Below, one piece after another: positions 1 to 11,480 of a DNA stretch of 64,000 nt. The stretch is from Tachypleus tridentatus. Lineage: Eukaryota > Arthropoda > Merostomata > Xiphosura > Limulidae. Every line of letters begins with the position of its first letter. Positions within the stretch are counted from its first letter, which is position 1. The position numbers were made by a program, and so were the translations under genes. A model generated the notes under the pieces. That model was not told where the DNA came from and did not search any database. It saw only the letters and a program-made list of their open reading frames with translations. The DNA is taken from NCBI RefSeq assembly GCF_004210375.1, contig NC_134833.1:146064127-146128126 (forward strand), given 5' to 3'.

Positions 1-1075
1 GCACACTATTTAGATTTTGAAATGAAAATAATTGATAAGAATATCAATATAAATATTTTTGATAAAGAAAAATATTCTGTCTTTCCAATATATATATATA
101 TTTGCCCTCATTTAATAGTAATGTACCATACCTTTCTGTTATAACTTTACAATTATTCCGATTTTGTAAAATTTGTAATAAGTTAGAATATTTTATTATT
201 AATGCTTAATTATTGATAAAAAATTAATATTATATGGATTTAATAAAGAAACTTTAAATAAAATTATTAAAATGTTATGTAATAAATACAAAAATATATT
301 AAATAAATATAAATAAATAAAAATTAAAGAAATTTTACTAAAACATTCTGATAACTATTTTTAGTTGTAAATAAGGTTATTGAATAACATAGCACTACTT
401 CATGAAGATGAACACTTTACTGACTATAAAGATTTGTTTAGAGTATGAAAACTGATAGTTGTAGAAGACTTTACGGGTGGTAGTTGTGATTTTACCATTT
501 GGTTTAGATACCTGGTTGATACCCTTCATACTAGTATAATTCATTTACTGGGCTACCAGTCACTGCCTCACTACCATAATGAGGGTTGAAATACTAATTT
601 CAAGAGGTAAGTTTATTTAACTTACTTATCCCAAATGATAGTACCTTATTTTGCTTATTCTTATTTTTCAATTAATTATTTCTTCTTCTTTACGTTGGAG
701 AGCAGTCACCTTCCCACAGCTGTCTGCAGGAAGTGAAAGGCGATATAAATGTGGGACGTTGTAGGCTTGAGCACCCACATCTCGCTCTTCTAACTTCTAT
801 TATATTAATTTTAATTTACATTGTTATTCCTTTATTTTCCTCTTTATCTTGTTTCTTTATGTGAGACTGGCGAACGGAGATTAAGACTGATAGACGGTGT
901 ATCCCCACCGCATTGTGGGTTCTATTTTCGTATTCACCTACAAAACCAAGGTACATTTTATATTCCATATTATAGCCTGTACCGTGGAATCCTTTAAGCA
1001 TTTTTACTTTTTATTTTGTTTTGTTTGTTTTTGGTTATAACAAATTAACATTAGTCAGAGGTTTGGATTTGCTGT
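1..1075 (+). pseudogene. Penelope-like reverse transcriptase, C-terminal remnant and 3' region
   Basis: The window opens inside a decayed reverse transcriptase. The frame starting HYLDFEMKIIDKN matches the segment HYLDLEIKIIDKD in the copy at 23.7 kb. Downstream, about 700 bases of non-coding sequence are also shared with 24.2-24.9 kb, including the blocks gtgagactggc and cattgtgggttc. Stops and frameshifts make it a pseudogene. Classification as Penelope-like rests on the style of RT in the sister copy (YIDDLISINNPE) and is an inference. Confidence 0.6.
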
Positions 1076-1980
1076 TTTTAACACACATAGTTATCCAGTA
1101 CATATCTGTTTATGTATGCATGCGTGGTAAAAAAATAAACGTAGGATGAAGGAAAAGACAAAAATAAATGAATAGATGGATGGATTTTGAAATTTTTGTA
1201 ATATTCTACCTTCTGCTATGAGCAAACATGTAAACTTGATACAAATTTGTATTAAAACAATTTTTGAACTAAAAAAATACATAACTTAGGTGTTTGTCAA
1301 GATATATGTGAAATTCTGAATTCAAATATGTACATATCAAAGATTTAATTATATTTAGGTTAATTAAAATGGAATCAAATACTTATAAATAATCGTTTAA
1401 CAAAAGAAAAAGGAAAATCATATATAGCCATAGCTTTTAAACACAAGACACAATGACCCAGCTCCACGTTTCTTAATGCATTACACTGTGGAAGAGAACA
1501 TATTTTACATTAAATCATTTCGGTCAATAGTTTATTTTAAACATGATAATTCATAGGACTTCTTCAACTATAAAAAAATTCACTGAAGAATTTAATTAAA
1601 TAGAAGTTGATAAATGACCTTGTAATTGTAACAAGAATAAATCGAAGGATCCGTTTCATTATAATGTAGTTACAGGAAACTTGGAAATTATCAAAGACAA
1701 AGAATTAGAATCAATACTGACAAAAGATCAAAATTTAAAATTTAAAAATAAAACCAAAAAACAGAAATACTTCGAAAAATATTGATAATTATATTATCAT
1801 AATAACTAAAACATATTATTTTCTATATTTCTTTCTGAATGGAAACTTCTTCATTAGTTCCATAAAAATCGTCCAAGAAACTTAAACTTATCTCAATACA
1901 AAATACATATTTCTTTTTATATTTTTAAAAAATTAAAATAAGTTCAAGAACGATTTATTATAGCCCCTATGAAAGTCCCT
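1076..1980. other. Gene-free AT-rich stretch
   Basis: No coding, repeat or regulatory signal was recognised; short frames on both strands have no family resemblance. Confidence 0.5.
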
Positions 1981-2048
1981 CAGGTTTTTACCAGAGGTGG
2001 GCAGAACACAAATAGCCCATTGTGTAGCTTTGTGTTTAATTACAAACA
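1981..2048 (+). mobile_element. SINE family 2 tail fragment
   Basis: It contains gtgggcagaacacaaatagc followed by ccattgtgtagctttgtg and an A/C-rich end, the tail of the family 2 SINE. The tRNA-like head is mostly missing. Confidence 0.65.
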
Positions 2049-2099
2049 ATCCAATCCCCTGTTGATAAAGCAGGTTGCAACCTTGACTTTATATGTAAA

Positions 2100-2490
2100 A
2101 AATTAAATGAATAAATTTCAACTAAAGAAATTAACAATACAAGTACATTTAACAGACGAACTCTAAATAAAAATATCAATATAATTACTGATATAAATAA
2201 AGCAACAAAAAAGTGGAATATACTTACAGATTCGTCTTCTCATTTACCATTTGTATATATATTTCTAAAATTACATAAAACTCCTATCAAGTTCAGATTT
2301 ATAAATCTTTAAATGCGGTCTCTAAATCTGCATATGTTGTTTTTAATAATATTGAGGATGTGGAGTTCAAAAATGAAGACACTAATTTTAGATAATCCAG
2401 TTTAATAACTGTTTTTGGAACATTAAGAACACAAATTACAATGGACTTTATATAATAATCTCAATAATTATCCTTTATATATATACTACT
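2100..2490 (+). pseudogene. Penelope-like RT fragment (finger/palm region)
   Basis: A broken + strand reading contains FLKLHKTPIKFRFI, the typical PK(M/L)HK-P---RFI motif of this reverse transcriptase class, preceded by a Thr/Asn/Lys-rich segment. Several stops interrupt it. It is in the same orientation as the RT piece at 1-1075 but is not contiguous with it. Confidence 0.55.
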
Positions 2491-3557
2491 GCAACCCTTG
2501 GAAAAACAAATATCTGCATATGAAAGCCGCAGACCTCCTATTTTGACAGATCTGGACTTCTCTGTTTTGCCGAGAATCTTCACGACACCACAGTACAAAA
2601 AAAATGTTTTCAAAAACTGTGGTCAGCCATATTCTCGTAGCTACATATTCCTTACACGTGACAAAATGTTTACGATACACACAATGACAGTATTGTGAAA
2701 TAAGAGAAATGTTTCAACAATGAAACAGATCAAGTTATGATATTAATCTATAACATACTTTCAATGCATAGAAAATGACATTTTTATGTGATTCTGGACA
2801 CACAGTTTTTGTATTGTTAATAAATTCTGGATGTTCTGATCTGAAATATATTCTTTACTTCTTTCGTTGATTTTAATAAGTAATGTATTTTAGGTAAACC
2901 TAGTTTGATTCAAGTGAAGCTGAATAGCTCTTAGAACTGATTAATTTAATACTATTACTTAGCTTTCTGCACACACACGTGGAGCACTTGCCTTGTTTAC
3001 ATCTTTACACATGCGTGGAACACGTTCCTTGTTTCTGTCTTTGTAGATGCACGTGGAGCACGTGTCCACGGTTACGAATGGTTTTAGATTACATTTTCCT
3101 CCCTTCGGAAATATTATCTATGAAACAAAGTTTTTTTTTAAATTATCACTAGTTTTTATTTAAAATCAGAGATTGTCTATTTCAGCCTTTTATTATATTA
3201 GAATTCCAAAAGTAATATTACTGAGTTAAATACTTATTGGCCATGTTTATCGAGTTTGGTGAGAAGTTTTCAAACAATCATAAATGATGGCTTTACGACC
3301 AAGAAGATGGTCTCTTTAGAAGTGTCTAACTTGAAATGTCGTACTGTACTAGAAGATAGAAGTGATTTGGTAAATGATGGATATTTAAATCCTTACAGAG
3401 ATATTACTTTTAATTCCAAAACATTCTACTTTCTCTAATAGCACGTGACTAACAAGAAATGAAATGATTACTTTTCTGAATTCACTTTTACCATCCATTC
3501 TGTACTATAAACATAAGTAACAACAAGTAGAAACGATTTTTAATTAATACAATCAAA
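2491..3557. other. Gene-free stretch with a small E-box-rich duplication
   Basis: At 2978-3068 a unit of about 37 bp starting cgtggagcac is repeated two and a half times and carries CACGTG palindromes. No other feature was recognised. Confidence 0.45.
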
Positions 3558-4171
3558 CGGCATATCTCAACTTATTAAATCAATATTGTCAACAGTGGAT
3601 CTCAACTTATTTGTTTAATATTGTCAATACTATATCTCAACTTATTAAATCAATATTGTCAACAGTGGATCTCAACTTATTTGTTTAATATTGTCAATAC
3701 TATATCTCAACTTATTAAATCAGTATTGTCAACAGTGGATCTCAACTTATTTGTTTAATATTGTCAATACTATATCTCAACTTATTAAATCAATATTGTC
3801 AACAGTGGATCTCAACTTATTTGTTTAATATTGTCAATACTATATCTCAACTTATTAAATCAATATTGTCAACAGTGGATCTCAACTTATTTGTTTAATA
3901 TTCTCAATACTATATCTCAACTTATTAAATCAATATTGTCAACAGTGTATCTCAACTTATTTGTTTAATATTGTCAATACTATATCTCAACTTATTAAAT
4001 CAATATTGTCAATACTATATCTCAACTTATTTATTTAATATTGTCAATACTATATCTCAGCTTATTTGTTTAATATTGTCAATACTATATCTCAGCTTAT
4101 TTGTTTAATATTGTCAATACTATATCTCAACTTATTTGTTTAATATTGTTTATACTATATCTCAACTTATT
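3558..4171 (+). repeat. 35/70-bp tandem repeat array
   Basis: Units of 35 bp share ctcaacttatt...aatattgtcaa and alternate in two types (cttattaaatcaatattg and cttatttgtttaatattg), giving a 70-bp higher-order unit. The alternation is lost in the last 170 bases, where one type repeats alone. Confidence 0.92.
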
Positions 4172-4426
4172 ATAATTTATGCAGTTGACTAAAATAATTT
4201 TAAACTATTATTTCCTTATAACACGTCTTTATTTCACAAAGTATATTAAAATACTAACCTCCTCTTGTAACGTTTCTTTTAATAACTCTTTATTGTTGTA
4301 ATAAACAAAATGACTATTACCCACATCGTTTGACGAAGTAATTGTTGTATGTTAAATCTGCGTTATCAAAATAAAAAAGATAGTATATTCCTATCTTATA
4401 TTTTCTCTCAGCTATGATTTTTGGAA

Positions 4427-4548
4427 AGTGTGTGTGTTTTCTTATAGCAAAGCCACATCGGGCTATCTGCTGAGTCCACCGAGGGGAATCAAACCCTTGA
4501 TTTTAACGTTGTAAATCCGTAGACTTACCCTGTACCAGCGGGGGACCA
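4427..4548 (-). mobile_element. SINE family 3 copy
   Basis: A tRNA-like head (reverse strand, B-box-like ttgattcccctcggtgg) is joined to a tail that reads cttatagcaaagccacatcg on the + strand. The head has a loop reading TAC but also mismatches, so it is not a working tRNA gene. Confidence 0.75.
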
Positions 4549-4605
4549 CTTAGAAAAAGTTAAAAAAATTACAACGCCATGGTGTTCTAAACACATTTTA
4601 AAACA

Positions 4606-4880
4606 ATTGTTTGTTTCTTTAATTTCGCGCAAAGGTACACGAGGGCTATCTCAAATAGTCGTCCCTAATTTAGAAATTTAAGATTACAGAGAAGGCAGCT
4701 AGTCATCACCACCCACCGCCAACTCTTGGGCTATTCTTTTACCAACGAAGAGCGGGATTGACCGCAACATTGTAACGCTCCTAGGGTTAAAAGGGTGACC
4801 ATATTTGGTGTGACGGGGATTCGAACCCGCGAACCTCACATTACGCGTCGAGCGTCATAACCACCTGGCCATGCGGGGTC
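4606..4880 (-). mobile_element. SINE family 1, near full length
   Basis: On the minus strand it runs tRNA-like head (4812-4880), conserved body (ccaactcttgggctattc on +), then tail with gcgcaaag. The head keeps an A-box-like ggccaggtgg and a B box. Confidence 0.85.
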
Positions 4881-5080
4881 CGTCTCAAAATGCGTAGAGA
4901 GATTTATTAAAAAGGATGGTGCATCGATATAAAACAAGATGAAGCTGAACACGAGGAAAGCATATTGAATATCGAGTTCAAGAAATGTTAGAATGTTAGA
5001 GAGTGGGACAGTTTTAAACTAGATATGTGTACATCATAAAGATCCAGAATAATTCTATTGTCATTACAAAGCTTGTTCTC

Positions 5081-5203
5081 ACCAACAGCATGTTTGATAT
5101 GATATAGGTCCAGCTTATCTTACCAACAGCATGTTTGATATGATATAGGTCCAGCTTATCTTACCAACAGCATGTTTGATATGATATAGGTCCAGCTTAT
5201 CTT
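5081..5203 (+). repeat. 41-bp tandem repeat, three copies
   Basis: Three nearly identical 41-bp units begin accaacagcatgtttgatat. The low divergence suggests a recent expansion. Confidence 0.92.
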
Positions 5204-6170
5204 TCTTAGCTTGTGTTCAGTGTTATTGATGAAATTCTCTGAAACTAGCTCTCAAAAGAGAACAAATTTTGGTAACACCACACTACCTCCAAATTTTGTA
5301 AACATTGTTCAATCGATCCTTTTTACTAGGATTTTAGCACAACTAGCTGACAAGCAGGAGCTCGAAAGTAACAATGCACGATCTTACACATAGACATACA
5401 AAGAATTAAAATTACTTACACATCTGATTTTTTTGGAAAATCAATAAAAACATAATACTTGCATCTTTACATATCAATCAGGCTTTATGTACTCTCGGTT
5501 CTGGGAAATTTGTGAAAAACCTGACTGTTCTTTCAGAAATTAAAAATAAACACTATTTTCAACAGCTGAAAGTAATAAGACTAATTATTTTGTTTGTTGA
5601 AGTTCGCATTAAGAACTTCCTGTCTTATTTGAAGTAATATGCTAATCTACACTACCCACCGCCAACTATTAGGCCACTTCTTTACTAATGAATAACAGCG
5701 GGATTTACCGTTTCTTATACCATCTCATGGCTGAAAGGACGAATACGTTTCATGACATGATTTAAGCCCTCGAACTGCATGTTGCAAGTCGTGGATACTA
5801 GCCATCTGGTCATGTTTATTATAAAAGGTAGCAAGCGAGTCGAGTGACCTAGCCACTAGGCTAGGCCTATAAAAAAACAAAATCAGGAGGTGTCAAGCGC
5901 ACTTTATAAACCAAATATTTAAAAAATTATTTTCAATTCATAAGATCAGATGTGATATCGAAACATTAATTACACTTCTTTAACACTAGCAAAAAGTTTG
6001 CGTTAAAATACATATTTCCCCTAAAATGTTTTAAAATGTTCAGGCAATTATTAAAATAATTTTATTGGTTTCAGTGTAAATTGCCACAAACACAAAAATA
6101 GCCTCTTTGGTATAGATTATGTTCAACATGTTACCAAACAGTAAGAAGCGAAAACTTGAAATGAACATAA
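5204..6170. other. Gene-free stretch
   Basis: Apart from the degraded SINE at 5648-5816, nothing was recognised. Confidence 0.5.
5648..5816 (-). mobile_element. Degraded SINE family 1
   Basis: The body is recognisable (ctacccaccgccaactatt) and the head is badly decayed. Confidence 0.6.
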
Positions 6171-6449
6171 TGGCCTGGCATGGCCTAGCGCGTAAGGCGT
6201 GCGACTCGTAATCCGAGGGTCGCGGGTTCGCGCCCGCGTCGTGCCAAAACATGCTCGCCCTCCCAGCCGTGGGGGCGTTATAATGTGACGGTCAATCCAA
6301 CTATTCGTTGGTACAAGAGTAGCCTAAGAGTTGGCGGTGGGTGGTGATGACTAGCTGCCTTCCCTCAAGTCTTACACTGCTAAATTAGGGACGGCTAGCA
6401 CAGATAGCCCTCGAGTAGCTTTGTGCAAAATTCAAAAAACAAACAAACA
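6171..6449 (+). mobile_element. SINE family 1, full length
   Basis: It starts with a tRNA-like head (tggcctggcatggcc, loop CTCGTAA, B box gggttcgcgcc). The body and tail gcacagatagcc...gtagctttgtgc follow, ending in a run of aaac repeats. CpG content is high, suggesting a young copy. Confidence 0.9.
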
Positions 6450-6590
6450 GTCTTCTGTAGTATATGCAGCTGATCAGTGGACGGCGCCACCTGTCCCTCA
6501 GTACTTCTTGGTTGTGAGAAAGAAAAACAGCTTCAAACAGAAATGGTGAGAAACGGGTTGAGGGAGACGTGGCTAGAACTTTAGCGTAGT

Positions 6591-6700
6591 GTTGTTTTTG
6601 GTTGATATTAAGCTACGCAAAGAGCTATTTGTGCTTGCTCTGCCCATCAGGGGTATCGAAACTAATGTGCCACTAGGGGCAGAATCTAAAAGGATAACAA
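6591..6700 (-). mobile_element. Degraded SINE family 2
   Basis: It contains the tail complement (aagctacgcaaagagctat), ggggtatcgaaac of the B box, and cactaggggc of the head end. Confidence 0.5.
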
Positions 6701-6940
6701 ATAGGATAAAAGCAATCCCGAGAATAAAATGTTTAAATTATAATAAAGACTCCGAAGACATGCATTTATTTCCTGAAAGATCTGAAGTGACTCTTTAGAT
6801 ATACCAATATATATACTAATACCCTTAATCTGTATTTCTCAATACAGTTATTTTCGTCATCTTCTGTAAAAATTAAAAATAAGTCTTGCATAAGTATCTG
6901 ATTTACAGCAAGGGTTTGTTTGTTTGGAATTATGCGTAAA

Positions 6941-7209
6941 TGGCCAAGCATGGCCAGGTGCAAGGCATTCGACTTGTAATCCGAGGGTCGCGAGTTCAAA
7001 TCCTTATCACACCAAACATGCTCGCCCTTTCAGTCGCCAAGGTGTTGCAATATGACGATCAATTCCACAATTCGTTGGTAAAACAGTTGCCCAAGAATTG
7101 GCGGTGAGTGGTGATGGCTAGCTGCCTTCCCTCTAGTTTTACAGTCTAAAGTAGAGACGGCTAGCACAAATAGCCCTAGTATAGCTTTGCGCAAAATTCA
7201 AAAACAAAC
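6941..7209 (+). mobile_element. SINE family 1
   Basis: Near full length. The head loop reads CTTGTAA, the other common version in this family. It follows a short SINE-like tail piece at 6910-6927. Confidence 0.85.
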
Positions 7210-7229
7210 GCGTTATGCACAATGCTACA

Positions 7230-7321
7230 CAACAAGTTATTTATACTCAGCTCACCACGCGTATCTAACCCAGATTTTTGGCGGTGTGAGTACACAAACA
7301 TACTGCTATGCCACTGGGGGG
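7230..7321 (-). mobile_element. Degraded SINE family 2
   Basis: It ends in ctatgccactggggggc with a preceding cagctcaccacgcgtatc, and abuts the preceding SINE. Confidence 0.55.
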
Positions 7322-8818
7322 CTTACAGTTTGGGATTTGTCCTTCCAATAATAAACTTCAATCATTTAGAAACGCAATAAAATTATATTAAACTTCAATT
7401 ATTTTCTTGAAGTGAAACAAAATACGTTTAAAATTAGGATGAGGTTCTTCATACTTTTTAGCATTCTAATTTATGATTGTTATATCTTGGAATTCGGTGA
7501 ATACGTGAAATCTTGTTTTCCATTTTCACATATATAATGCAATACTTAAGTTAGAAAATTTATTCATAAATTCTCGAGAGTGTGTTAAATCACCACAATA
7601 AATCATGCTTCACTGACAGAAGTTCTGATAGCCTTCACAGTTTACATTAAGTGAGTGATAAGTGTAAATAACTACTCTTGAGAAACTTTTAAGAAATTCC
7701 TTTTTTTATAGATGGCGTGATTTTAACTAAAACAAAAAGGCTTACATAAAATGAATGTTAACAGAAATGCACTTTGCGTATCACATCGAGGTACTTTCGA
7801 GATATGTGTTAGTTTGAGCCTAAGACTACACTATGTAACACAAATTTTGTTCCTGAGTAGTGTGTATTATTTCTTAATTGCTTATGTTGTAAAAGTACAG
7901 AAATGGCTATTATTCCCTGAAAGAAAAGGCAGGCAGTCAAAAGCACCCACCACCAGCTCATGAGCTGCTTTTCTGTGACTGGGACTTGAACGTCAATAGT
8001 GAAGAGAATCGATGCCACACACTGTATAACACGTATTTGCTGCAACGGGATGCGAACTACGAATCTTCAGCTATAGACTCCGCGCACGCTAACTTATAAC
8101 CAGTTTCTGATCTAACTGAAAGGTAGAGAATTATGAAGAGTAAGTGATTTGTAAGACAGCAAACTGTGGCATTATATTAATTATAATTCTACTATGGCAA
8201 CAACAATTTGCATCGAAAGTAACTTAAAAAAAAAGCACCCAGTTCAGAACATGAAGTATCAGCAATTGACGGTGTAAATAGCAAACCAGGTCACATACCT
8301 CGAAACACCCATAAGTCTCATGACTTGAAACACGAGTGTACCAAATTACGACCACTCTTACTAAACGTATTTGTATTCTATTATAATGACGAGAAACACA
8401 AGTACGTCAAGCTATGACCACCCATTTCCAAATAAGATTTATCCGCATCTCAAGCCAGCCCAAACATAGGCTATTGTTACCTCATAACGTTAAACACAGA
8501 CTATTATTACGTCATAATGTTAAAAATAGAAATTCGTTCTCAGAAAAAATAAAGAAATATAATTAATAAAATAAATTACTTTGTCAAGTTGTGTTTGAAG
8601 AATTTCTAGTTTGTTTTCGTTCATTTTCTTCGTTATCAGTTTAACCTATATTCATATCGATAAATGGTTACTAGGATACCAAAAGACTGATTGTTATGAC
8701 GTGTTTTTGTTCTTGCTGCTCTAATATCCAATTGACGTACAATGGTAAAGTGCTGGCTATTATCCTCACTCTGGATTCTTTCATCCATCTGTAACGGGAA
8801 CAATTTGACACTAATGGG
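7322..8818. other. Gene-free stretch
   Basis: Nothing coding was recognised. Around 7935-8095 (cacccaccaccagctcatg, then gggatgcgaac) there may be a very old tRNA-derived SINE, but it cannot be assigned to a family. Confidence 0.4.
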
Positions 8819-9076
8819 TTGTTTTGAATTTCTCGCAAAGCTACACGATAGCTATCAGCGCTAGCTTTTCCTACTTTAGCAATGTAAGGCAAGAGGAAAG
8901 GCAGCTATTCATCACCACCCACCGCCAACTCTTTTACCAAAGTATAGTAGGGTCGGCCATCACATTATAACACTCCCACGGGTGAAAGGACGAGCATGTT
9001 TGGTGTGGCGGGGATTCAAACCCGCGACCCTAAGAATACGAGCCGAGTTCCTGACCAATTGGCCATGCCGGGCCCG
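8819..9076 (-). mobile_element. SINE family 1
   Basis: Tail, body and head are all present in minus orientation, with a deletion in the body (ccgccaactcttttacc lacks gggctac). The head ends ggccatgccgggccc. Confidence 0.82.
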
Positions 9077-9304
9077 ACACTTATGGCTAGCCTTCCTTGT
9101 TGCTGGAATAACGAGTGGAATAGATGTATACACCAACTGCCTCCTCCTTCATGTGTTTGCTGAAGCAACACTTTCATCACTATGATTTAAATTGCCATGC
9201 TTTAGAAAGAATCAACGAACTATTAGTATTAGTGGTCGTATTAAGAATATTAAACTCTTTGATTAAAAGAAAGTTGTTAGTTGCAACAAACTCTGCCTTT
9301 GTTA

Positions 9305-9420
9305 AGCTGAAGATGACCTAAGAAGGTTGAAACTTTATTTTGGTAAAAGTGTTGATACCTATGCCAGCCGTTCTGAGATACATTTTTACTTCCAGTGGAT
9401 TTCACGCCATCAAGAAAGAT
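9305..9420 (+). repeat. Short dispersed repeat with CTAAGAAGGTTGAAAC
   Basis: The block gatgacctaagaaggttgaa and following bases reappear at about 30171. I have seen this sort of sequence near 3' ends of Penelope-like elements, but the link is from memory. Confidence 0.45.
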
Positions 9421-9997
9421 TTTATGTTTATATATTACATACAGGTACATGTCCTGTGTAAAAAATAAAATAAAACAAATACATTTTTGTCTCTAATGCT
9501 GTTGTATTTACTTCGAATCTTCATTGTCTAGAAAATTTTTAAAAGGGAATCTCTTCCAAAGCGTGAAAATATGATTTATAAAACCGCCAACAGATGGCGG
9601 TGGTATCTAGATAAAGGATTGAATATTTTTCCTTTAAGATTAGGTAATGATTTCAACAGCACAATTTCTTCCTCTGATGAACTTCTTTTCTATTATATAA
9701 GCATTGATGATTATTATCTGATGTATAACTTATTTTCAAAAGAAAAAAATTTGCTGGAGCAGCTCTATCTAGTAGCCATGTCAAAATTTAACAAGAAATA
9801 TATCAGTAATTAAATTCAGGCCACAAAACAAAAATAAGAAAACAGAGATTTTCTTTCGCTCATGAATTCAGTCGATCTTAACAGCCCACGAATTTAATAC
9901 CTTCGTGTTACACGGATCAAGATGACGTGTGGAAAGTAACTGACTTGAGGAACGTGTTATCTTAAGGAAGAAATCATAGTATTTGTCTCGAGTTGTA
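9421..9997. other. Gene-free stretch
   Basis: An 80-codon open frame at 9571-9813 has no recognisable relation to any family. Nothing else was seen. Confidence 0.4.
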
Positions 9998-10272
9998 GAC
10001 CCGGCATGGCCAGGTGGGTTAAAGCGTTCGACTTGTAATCCGAGAATCACGGGCCCGAGTCCCCGTCACACCAAACATGCTTTTTTTTCAGCCGTGGAGG
10101 CGTTACAATGTTACGGTCAATCCCACTATTCGTTGGCAAAAGAGTAGCCCAAGAGTTGGCGGTAAGTGGTGATGACTAGCTGCCTTCCCTCTAGTCTTAC
10201 ACTGCTAAATTAAGGACGGCTAGCGCAGATAGCCCTGGAGCAGCTTTGTGCGAAATTAAAAACACAAATAAA
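9998..10272 (+). mobile_element. SINE family 1 with probable target duplication
   Basis: Full-length copy: head with loop CTTGTAA, body, and tail ending aaacacaaataaa. Flanks ctcgagttgt (9987-9996) and ctcgagtagt (10273-10282) differ by one base and look like a target-site duplication. Confidence 0.85.
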
Positions 10273-10283
10273 CTCGAGTAGTG

Positions 10284-11184
10284 TTATTTTTTTATGTTCC
10301 TGTACTATCTGCATTATACGTTTTATGTTCCTGCAGTGTTTATATTAAATTCATTACTTTCCTATAGTATTCGTAGCATATTTTTATGTTATGTTGTTGT
10401 AGTATTACCATTCTTTGACGGATTCTTATACACTAGTTTGTGAATATAACTTGACATTATGTCCACGTTAGGAAAATAAATCTTTAATTTTGTTCTTTAA
10501 CATTTCTACTAGCATTTTCATCTTTTCATGGTCGTTAACTGTTTGAACGTTTCAAAGGAGGTTCAAATCTCTCTAACGTAAAATTAACTTCCTTGTGTAA
10601 AGTGATTTAATAAATACGGTAACAAGTCCAAATACTTCCGGAAAACACTGATTGACTTAACTTCCCATCTTTGTTCTAAAATTTTAACAACTATCTCTTA
10701 TTTATAACTTAGCCCCACATCTGAGAAAAACTTGACGTCAAGTTAGAGCTTCCTAAGCATTGTAGGCCTATCTTTCCATGATGGACTTTCTATTTGTTTT
10801 GCAAATTATCTTACAAGTACAATTTGCAACAATACCATTTTACTTATTTTCCGTTAATGCATATGGTCAGCTGCTAAACTACTCACTAGACACAACTAGA
10901 CTAAACTAGACACAAGTTTAGTAGCGTGTATTTACATGTGGTTCTTGCAAATAAGACTTATTTCCGGCTCAATACCAGCACTTCATACAAGAAATGTTAG
11001 GCATGTATCATCATATCAACTCACAAGACAGAATTCTCTCGATTAACATATATCATGTTACATAACTCTGACTAAAACTAGTGAGACTCCCCACAGAGAC
11101 AATAGTTCTATTACCCTTGAATCTTTAATTGGACTTCTTATGATAATATAAAATCACCTCATTGCGAGTTTGATGTACGAGCAG
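10284..11184. other. Gene-free stretch
   Basis: Three loosely repeated lines around tttttatgttcctgtagtat at 10290-10410 suggest an old tandem repeat. Nothing coding was recognised. Confidence 0.4.
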
Positions 11185-11480
11185 GCTTGGTTCTCGCCAG
11201 ACACCGGTGGCTGACTCTATATCAGATTGGGTCTCATCACACAGGTGGTGGTTTCTACATCAAATTGAGTTGTCATCAAACAAACGGTTGTCTCTATATC
11301 AGGCTGGATTCTCGTCAGACAGGTGGTTATTTCTATATCAGCCTGGATTTTCGTCAAACAGGTGGTTGTTTTTAAATCATTTTGGGTTCTTATCAGACAG
11401 GTATGTTGGTTGTCTGTTTATCAGGTTGGGTTCTCTACAGACCAGTGATGGTCTGCACCTCAGGATGGGTCTTTGTGATG
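11185..11480 (+). repeat. 39-bp minisatellite
   Basis: About seven units of roughly 38-41 bp carry ggtggttgtttctatatcag and ttctcgtcagaca. Long open frames in two phases here only reflect the repeat and are not genes. Confidence 0.85.

Noticed and set aside
6171-6245. tRNA gene-like sequence with A and B boxes
   Set aside because: It is continuous with a SINE body and tail and the acceptor stem does not close. The same holds for heads at 9998, 34275-34346, 46754 and 56571.
9571-9813. 80-codon + strand frame as a gene
   Set aside because: Low-complexity AT-rich composition, no family resemblance, no exon signals.
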